Source: Selaginella tamariscina (lineage: Eukaryota > Streptophyta > Lycopodiopsida > Selaginellales > Selaginellaceae). Taken from it: a stretch of DNA of 64,000 bases. Of this stretch, positions 57,736 through 64,000 are shown piece by piece (position 1 is the stretch's first letter; each line of letters begins with the position of its first letter). The translations under genes and the position numbers were made by a program. A model generated the notes under the pieces. The model saw only the letters and a list, made by a program, of their open reading frames with translations, made no database searches and was not told where the DNA came from. The DNA lies in the NCBI GenBank assembly GCA_003024785.1, contig PUQB01000193.1, forward strand, positions 62,001-126,000. Reading direction: 5' to 3'.

Positions 57736-58892
57736 TGAATGCACGTGATGTATATGTGTGTATGTTATAGTGTGGATATATTATATGTTGGTTAAACTTG
57801 TTACCGTATTGAATTTACTCCCACTGTCCCACTAACTAACATAACATAAGTTTAGGCTGTGTCCGCAAATACACCCTCTGTACTACCCAAATTTTTAGCA
57901 TATAATGGTATCTCACGCCTTAAGAGTTAAGCTATTGTTATTATTGTCTTTTTGAAAAACTATGGTCGAGTAGATTGTACCAGGGAGTTAATTAACTCAT
58001 TTTCATTTCATAATTAGATTGCACACTGGAAATGACTTACTCCAAGTGTACATTTTGTAAATGGAGTGGTTACAGCCTTGCTTTGATTGTCTTTCCCATA
58101 AAATAAAGTTAAACGTGGCCAACTCACAAGTCTCTTTATGGTTTTAAAAGAGAGGCCGTAAGGTTGACATTCGTTGATCTGTACATGTAGCACTATGTAC
58201 AAATTCTAACAAAACACTCATGACCTCCATTAAAGGACGCTTGTAAGCACACATGCTTACGTTGGTAGTCTCACAGGCTCAACATTAAAGGAAGATGGTG
58301 ATCTATAAGGTATTTATCGTTGGGACATGGAAGCATGTCCGCAAAGGCATGTTTGAAACAGAGGTATGGTCATCTTTAGATAATACATGCTTAGAATTGT
58401 TAACCTTAACTTTTTAATGATTTGTGTTCATCTGTAATTGCTTAAGAATTAATTAGGGTGAAGTATGTACATGCTTTATGATAAGGTTAAGGCAGATCCG
58501 GGTCTGAAGAATAGAAAACTTAAGCAAACCTTAAATCTCTTGCATGTTTTAGCATTAAATTTTGAGTCTAACCCTAGAGAATGATAATGTTGAACAATTA
58601 CTTAATAACCAATGTTACCGTGTGTTAACATTTTTGAATTAAAAAATTATTGTAGTACATAATTGAATCATTTAACAAGTGCATGTGCGGCTAAGAAAAG
58701 CCTGTAATTGCTGAATATAAAAAGATGAAGTATAACTAAATTATTAATTATCAATAGTTACAAACCCTAACTATTTAAAAATGAATCCTAAACATTTTTA
58801 TAATGATTTAAAACCTTTGAAAAGTTTATATGTTATACCCTAGGTACACGTACCGGTGTGGCCGTACCGTGGTAAGTATTATATTGAGAATG
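57736..58892. other. AT-rich intergenic DNA
   Basis: No gene, repeat or element ends recognised. Cluster homology resumes sharply near 58893 (CTGCTAATTCACGGGAAAACAC). Confidence 0.5.
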
Positions 58893-58948
58893 CCCTGCTA
58901 ATTCACGGGAAAACACATGCACACATGCACGCAGACACACACACACAC

Positions 58949-59103
58949 CTTTGACATACAGAATTGTGCTCAGGATTTTGTCTGAGCCAGATGATGATGT
59001 ATCCACCTGCAGAACGACTTACGCAAGGACAACATAGTGAAATTTACACATCTGGAGAGTGAGTATGCATATAAGTAAGTACATTGCGAGCCATTTATGT
59101 TCT
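58949..59103 (-). pseudogene. HMA-like fragment, F'-type copy 3 (exons 1-2 only)
   Basis: Minus strand: exon 2 58949-59018 is open and keeps a normal donor (AAAGGTGTGTG), unlike the other F' copies. Its acceptor junction lost a G. Exon 1 near 59087-59098 reads ATGGCTCGCAAT with GTAC following. Exon 3 is absent, because the repeat block begins just left at 58893. Confidence 0.65.
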
Positions 59104-59589
59104 GAAGTTTTGTGCTGAAGAATGCCATCCCGACTTCCTTTTTAAATGGAAGTCTTAGTGGCCGAGAATACGTGTAAGACGAACACTGGCTTACACAAAG
59201 ACACGCAGGATAGAGAAAGAATCCAGTCAAGTTGCTCTTCATTTGTTGGCTACTACGTATGTATCTATACATGGTTCACATCAAACACGTATATATGTAT
59301 TTATTCATAACATTACAAATATATGCAGCTTAGGCTATGCAAGCTGGGAGTTTCAAACCCTTCATTGCTAGTTCTTAGTCCGTGCTCTGACTGTGTCAAA
59401 GGTGGTCCCAAGATAAATACAAGATAAAGACATGCACACACAATTTGGGCCCAGGATTTCTAATAAGGCACATTTATACTGATGAATTATATGTAGTATG
59501 AGATGACACGATGCCAAACGAAGGTTCAATCTTGCTTCCAATATTGCTTGTTTGTGCCGAAGTATCATTCATACGTAACCAGCTAATGA

Positions 59590-59650
59590 TTACCATTGCA
59601 GAAATGTACATTCTTAATATTAAGAAAGACGTTGGTACCTTCTCTCAATC
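59590..59650 (-). pseudogene. HMA-like exon 3 tail fragment, third copy
   Basis: Minus strand text NIKNVHFCNG-stop with damaged upstream part (GTACCAACGTC insertion). Matches 34575 directly and 53335 inverted. Confidence 0.5.
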
Positions 59651-60472
59651 TGACTATCCGGGAACTAAACTATTGATATGTTGGGACCTAAAAAACTATA
59701 TTTTATTTTGCATTCTAAACTACTTATTTAAAATAAAATTCACTTGAAATATCCACTCTTGTTTGTTTGATACTGTACATCAACTTAACATACATCATAT
59801 GAATTGACTGGATATAGCGAATGACACAAATAGTGTCCTACACACACAAAGACACATTTGTTCTGGATTGATTTCTTTTTAAATGGAAATTAATGAAGGT
59901 GGGCCGAAAATACGAGTAAGACTTGAACATTGAGTGAGAGAGAGAAGACACAAGTTATCACATTAAAGACAGACCACCTAAAGATAAAGAAAAGTCTGAT
60001 ATGCTAAGCTAGATTGTCCAAGTTTCTGGGAAGCAGAGGCAGGAGCTCTTTCAGAGTAACGGGGTTTGAACGGTTCCTAGTCCGTGCTCGATTGCGATGG
60101 GTGTTCCCTTTCTAGGTGCATGTGATTCATAGTGGCACACGCGCACACGCAGAAAGATCAACAGTGTAGGGTTTCGTGTATGCTCTATGTGGTAAGTTTG
60201 TGTGGACGCGTACATATGATGTATGTTGGGTATTTCCTTCTTACCAGAAAGTTAATTGCAAGCAATACGGAAGTAGCTGGGTAAATATGTATGTAGGAGT
60301 TGAGATAATCATCGCGCGCGCATGTGCGTATCAAAGTTGAAAATATATGACTGGGACAAAAAGAACTTCAAGAATTTACTTTTTCTAGCTTAGTCAGCAC
60401 ACATGCACACACATAACACTAGGAACTGCCATAAATGCTCTTTTACTTCATATCGTGTACATATTTATCCAT

Positions 60473-60693
60473 CTAGTGTTTGCACTTTAAGTTTCAATTT
60501 CAAACACAATCTGACAACCAGTCTTTTGCTTCTTTTCTTCTTTCTTCGGTTCTTCCACAGACTCCACGCTTACGTAATTGCTCTTCTCCTTCGCAGCCTT
60601 CACTAAACCATTGAGATTAAAATCCCCGGTTACTGTGTACAATGGGTAATACTTCTACTTTTTGCACACCTGTGAAGAAGGAAACAGTAAAGC

Positions 60694-60725
<32 letters not shown>

Positions 60726-60899
60726 GATGTGGTTAGCTTAATCTACCTTTGAAATTCCAGATGGTCAGTAGCATCTTGTCTGATCCGCACGACGAGACAT
60801 CCACCTTCAGAACAACCTAAACAAGAGGAAGATAGTGAGAATCACAGATCTACACAGATTTTGGAATGTGTGTGAAAGACTCTGTACCTTGCGAGCCAT
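60473..60899 (-). pseudogene. HMA-like gene, D-type copy 4
   Basis: Minus-strand exons: 60888-60899 (MARK), 60747-60816 (70 nt, open) and 60473-60669. Exon 3 lost 14 bases after the GVQKVE codons, so frame breaks almost at once. Another base is lost near the end (GAAATTGAAACTT). The text FNLNGLVKAAEEKSNYVSVE and linker survive in a shifted frame. Intron 2 contains a long (TG)n run (60694-60720 as AC). Not functional. Confidence 0.75.
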
Positions 60900-61033
60900 T
60901 TGCTTAGTTCGTTTGCCTAGTGACACTTCTGCTTTTAAAGGAGATTTTCGCTCAGCATGACGTGTTAAGACTTATTAAGACTTGTACAGTGGCATGTATG
61001 AAAACACCTTCACAGAGTTGCATGCATGCATAG

Positions 61034-61235
61034 TGTTAGGAATATTCGCCTGTATGACATGAGATTAAGTGACCGGTGGTGTTCCTGTTCAAAGAAGTTG
61101 AAGGCATACAGACTTATTTATGTATATATAATCAAAGTTGTACATGATGTTTGAAAGGGACAATAAAAGAGAAATAGTTAAGTCATATATATATTTCTCA
61201 ACTATATATATATATATATATATATATTTCTCAAC
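61034..61235 (+). repeat. 5' LTR of the copia element
   Basis: It starts TGTTAGGAATATTCG and ends near TTTCTCAAC before the primer site. It contains a (TA)n run at 61204-61227. The 3' LTR is not in the window, so the exact end is uncertain. Confidence 0.7.
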
Positions 61236-61251
61236 TTGGTATCAGAGTAGA

Positions 61252-62190
61252 ATGAACAATTTTGGGACTTCTGAGACCATGGCAACTTCATCACGAGGAG
61301 ACATGGTTGAGGTCTATGATGGAAAGGGTTTCCATGGATGATCAATGTCTCTCCAGTTTTATCTAATGATCTGGGAGGTTACTAATGGCTCAGAGACATG
61401 CCCTGCAACATGCGCCATAGAGATTGCTACTTGGAAGGTCAAGGACTCCAAGGCCCTTGGTATCATTGGTAGATCCCTTGGAAAACTCTATCATAGTCAT
61501 TTGGACACTAGTAAAACATCTGCAGAGAATAGAAGGCTCTCAAGAATGCTCTTGGGAAGGAGAGCATAGCAACTTTAGGGTCCTTGAAGGCTGACCCTTT
61601 CAAGTTGGCTCAGGGTCCAGGTGAGTCAGCCTTGTCCTACTTGAGTAAGGTGAGAGATATAGTTCAGTAGATTGATAGTGTTTCAGGGCACACCAATTCC
61701 TCAGATGGACATTGAGGTTGTGCTAGAAAAGGGATTACGTAGTGGCTTGGTGTCAGTGCTTAAGACGTGTAGTATTGCACAAGGAGGATTCAACTTCCAC
61801 AGAATTTGGCCAGACCTGGTCAGTATCGATGTTGGAGAGCAAATCGACAACAAGGCTGGGGAGCAAATCTATACTCAGCTTCTTGCAATACATCTGAAGG
61901 AACCTCCAACAAAGGTGGAAAGTGGAAAAAGAAGTTTAAGACATCATCTAATGGCAAGAAAACTATATGGGACCGGCTTGGTCAAAGAACTATTGATCCA
62001 CCTCTAGAGCTGTTCCAAGTTTTGCACGAGGAAGGGACGTTGTAACAAATGTAAAGAGCCTGGTCATTATGGACGTGAGTGTCCCAAGTCACACAAGGAT
62101 TCAGCTAATATCATCTTGATGATGTGCAACCCAGATGACGGGGTAACCAGAGAAGATGTCATTTGGTTAGACTTGCAGCAGTCAACATGT
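61252..62190 (+). pseudogene. Copia gag remnant with zinc knuckle
   Basis: ATG at 61252 begins MNNFGTSETMATSSRGD, with a stop at 61339. Later open pieces include LIMWEVTNGSE-like and ALGIIGRSLGKLYHSHLDT (61345-61569) and IPQMDIEVVLEKGLRS (61690 on). A clear CCHC knuckle CNKCKEPGHYGREC is encoded at 62041-62082. Frame changes several times. Confidence 0.75.
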
Positions 62191-64000
62191 AACCTCTTTG
62201 AGGCATATTCTTTTTGATCTCCAGCCATGCAGAGGCAAAGTAGTTGTTGGTAACGGTGTAGAGCTAGATGTAATAGCTCAAGGTACCATGAAGATCAAGC
62301 TTCCCTCCAAGTCTGGAGCAGCTGTACACATACGTGAGGTCAAGCTAGTTCCTGTTGCTACTCAAAACTGCTCTCTGTGGGGATCATTTATGAGCACGGT
62401 TTTGAAATTGTCATCTCTCCTTGGAGAGGTTGTTTTCTTGCACACCAGGTGCATGGTAAGGTTGCAGATATTGTTCAAGTTGGCAACTTGTTCATGTGTA
62501 TTGCACTGTTTTGGATAATTCCACGAGTGCAGAATCATTGGCCTCGTTGATGAGTAAACAGCTAGTTGCAGCCATTACACCATGTCAGAGAGGGATAATT
62601 GCTGATATCAACACTTGGCATCGAAGGCTAGGACATATTAATCAACAGGCCATATACAAGCTCAAGGATCAAGACATGGTGACAGGTTTGAAAATCCAGC
62701 CATCGTCTTCAACATTTTGTGAACCTTGTGTTCACGGGAAACAGCATAAGCAGCCTTTCAATAGTGGAATGAGTTCTCGAGGCTCTCGTCCTCTTGAGAT
62801 AATTCACACTGATATTTGTGGACCTATGCAAGTGAACTCACCAAGTGGAAGCTACTTTATTTCCTTTGTGGACGATTATCTCACAAGTGGTGGTGAAGTT
62901 CCTTGCACACAAAGGAGAGGCATTGCAGAGTTTCCAAGCATTCCATGCATAGCAATAGTTGAAACTAGCCAACAGTTATGTATCTTCGTAGTGATGGTGG
63001 GGGTGAATACTTCACGTGCTTTTGCAGATTATTGCAAAGCACAAGGAATAACAAGACAACCTTATACTCCTGAGCAAAATGGCACTGCAGAGCTCATGAA
63101 TCGTACTTTAGTAGAATGTGCTCGTAGCATGCTATATGACTCAGGTTTTCCCAAGACATATTGGGCAGAGGAATCGGTATAGTAGCTTACTTGCATAACC
63201 AAACCCCTACTTCATCTGTGCAACAAGGCAAGACACCATAAGAGTTGTGGATAGGACGTAAGCCAGATGTGTCCATTTAAGGATTTTTGGTTGCTTAGTG
63301 TTTGCACATGTTCCTAAGGAGTTACGGTAGAAGCTAGATTCTAAGACGAGGATGGCGGCTCTGCTTGGATACAGTGATGAAAGCAAAGCATATAAGCTAC
63401 TAGCCCTGGATAACTGGGAGTTAATAATTTCTCAGGATGTAATTTTCGATGAAACCCGTACTTATGGTAACAAACTATTAGGGCAACAGAAAATCTCGAT
63501 GTCATAGATGGCAATAAGGAGAAAGTGATACATTCTACGAATCAGGAACAAGGAGCCTTGTCTTCATGCTCAGTAGAGGCAAGCATCCAACAAGACAAGA
63601 GACGTCCTCAAGTTGTTGCTCCCCTTCGTCGCTCCACAAGAATTTCGATTCTCACAGAGGCAGGGCAGCAATATCGTGAGGAAATAGCTCTGCAAGCAAC
63701 TCGTGCAGCATCTAGACAAGAGGCTCATGAGCATCTCGTGCTAGAACCAGAGTCTCAACCACAGCCCGAGCTGTTCTTCTTTGCAGCAAATGCCCAAGAC
63801 AGGCATTTTGTGCCAAACAGTTACCACCAAGCCATGCAGTGTGTGGATGCCGAGTACTGGAAGGAGGCTATTGATAGTGAAATTGACTCTATTGTCAAGA
63901 ATCAAATGTTAGTTCTAGTAACACAGTTACCTCCTGGAAGAAAGGTAGTGGACACAAAGTGGCTATTTAATATCAAACTGGGCATAGATGGTCAAGCAAG
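62190..64000 (+). pseudogene. Copia pol: protease remnant, integrase, start of RT
   Basis: The protease active site is degraded (WLDLQQSTC where W-D-S-G-A is expected). The GAG-pre-integrase zinc region WHRRLGHINQQAIYKL...CEPCVHGKQH (62610-62750) is intact. Integrase core: EIIHTDICGPM (first Asp), a damaged middle (DYCKAQGITRQPYTPEQNGT has the third acidic residue region, QNGTAEL), and AELMNRTLVECARSML to 63182. A chain of frame changes follows. Near 63700-63720 text like REEIALQATR precedes an RT start (YWKEAIDSEIDSIVKNQML and KWLFNIKLGIDG, 63850-64000). It continues outside the window. Confidence 0.85.

Larger units (their letters stand above)
58893..61033 (+). repeat. Direct repeat of 33975-35836
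   Basis: From CTGCTAATTCACGGGAAAAC (58895) through the tail fragment (59590) to the D-type copy (60473-60899), sequence and order follow the left mirror arm in the same orientation, about 24.95 kb further on. Unlike the left arm it continues past exon 2 into exon 1 and its promoter, until the copia element at 61034. Confidence 0.8.
61034..64000 (+). mobile_element. Ty1/copia element, 3' end beyond window
   Basis: The 5' LTR is 61034-61235, followed by primer site TGGTATCAGAG (61237, initiator Met tRNA type), then gag, protease region, integrase and the start of reverse transcriptase: integrase before RT, so copia. The left flank GCATGCATAG continues as AACTTTC in the parallel copy at 43610, so insertion was at this point upstream of the D-type copy 4. 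Many stops; the element is old or error-laden. Confidence 0.9.

Overview
This window looks like nuclear DNA from a land plant; the lineage cannot be settled from the sequence alone. The reasons are plant-type Ty3/gypsy and Ty1/copia LTR retrotransposons with tRNA primer sites, AT-rich intergenic DNA with many (TG)n, (GA)n and (TA)n tracts, small spliceosomal genes with GT-AG introns, and protein families typical of plants: small heavy-metal-associated (HMA-like) proteins of the HIPP/sHMA type and an FCP1-like phosphatase relic. There is no operon structure and no recognisable tRNA, rRNA or CRISPR.

Layout. 1-5375: an old Ty3/gypsy element with a long non-pol region after integrase, cut at its 5' side by the LTR of another element. 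5376-10043: gene-free DNA with ancient repeats. 10044-12062: a truncated antisense gypsy copy. 12112-17945: a large palindrome whose centre and arms carry a dead FCP1-like phosphatase sequence. 17946-60950: the main feature, a cluster of about twenty copies and fragments of one small three-exon gene family. Exon 1 encodes MARK or MTRK, exon 2 is 70 nt, and exon 3 holds the rest of an HMA-like domain, an acidic/basic linker and a C-terminal strand-like tail. The copies lie in blocks duplicated in alternating orientation. The largest mirror pair is about 31212-35836 against 52141-56785. LTR elements were inserted into single arms later: 20632-24327, 46650-50359, a solo LTR at 30970-31209 and a fairly young gypsy at 37089-42015. 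The opposite arms keep the empty sites. 61034-64000: a copia element running off the window, inserted next to the last HMA-like copy.

Functional content. By eye only one HMA-like copy (44729-45155, 104 aa) is intact from ATG to stop in the ancestral frame. A second (52024-52469) stays open because two frameshifts cancel. The others carry small indels or truncations. The family has lost the CxxC metal site of classical HMA proteins, as in plant small HMA proteins of the Pi21 type and in integrated HMA decoys; that comparison comes from family knowledge and was not computed. The window is best read as a birth-and-death cluster of HMA-like genes spread by inverted duplication and used repeatedly as a retrotransposon landing site. 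Many breaks are single-base indels, so assembly or read errors must be excluded before the copies are called dead.
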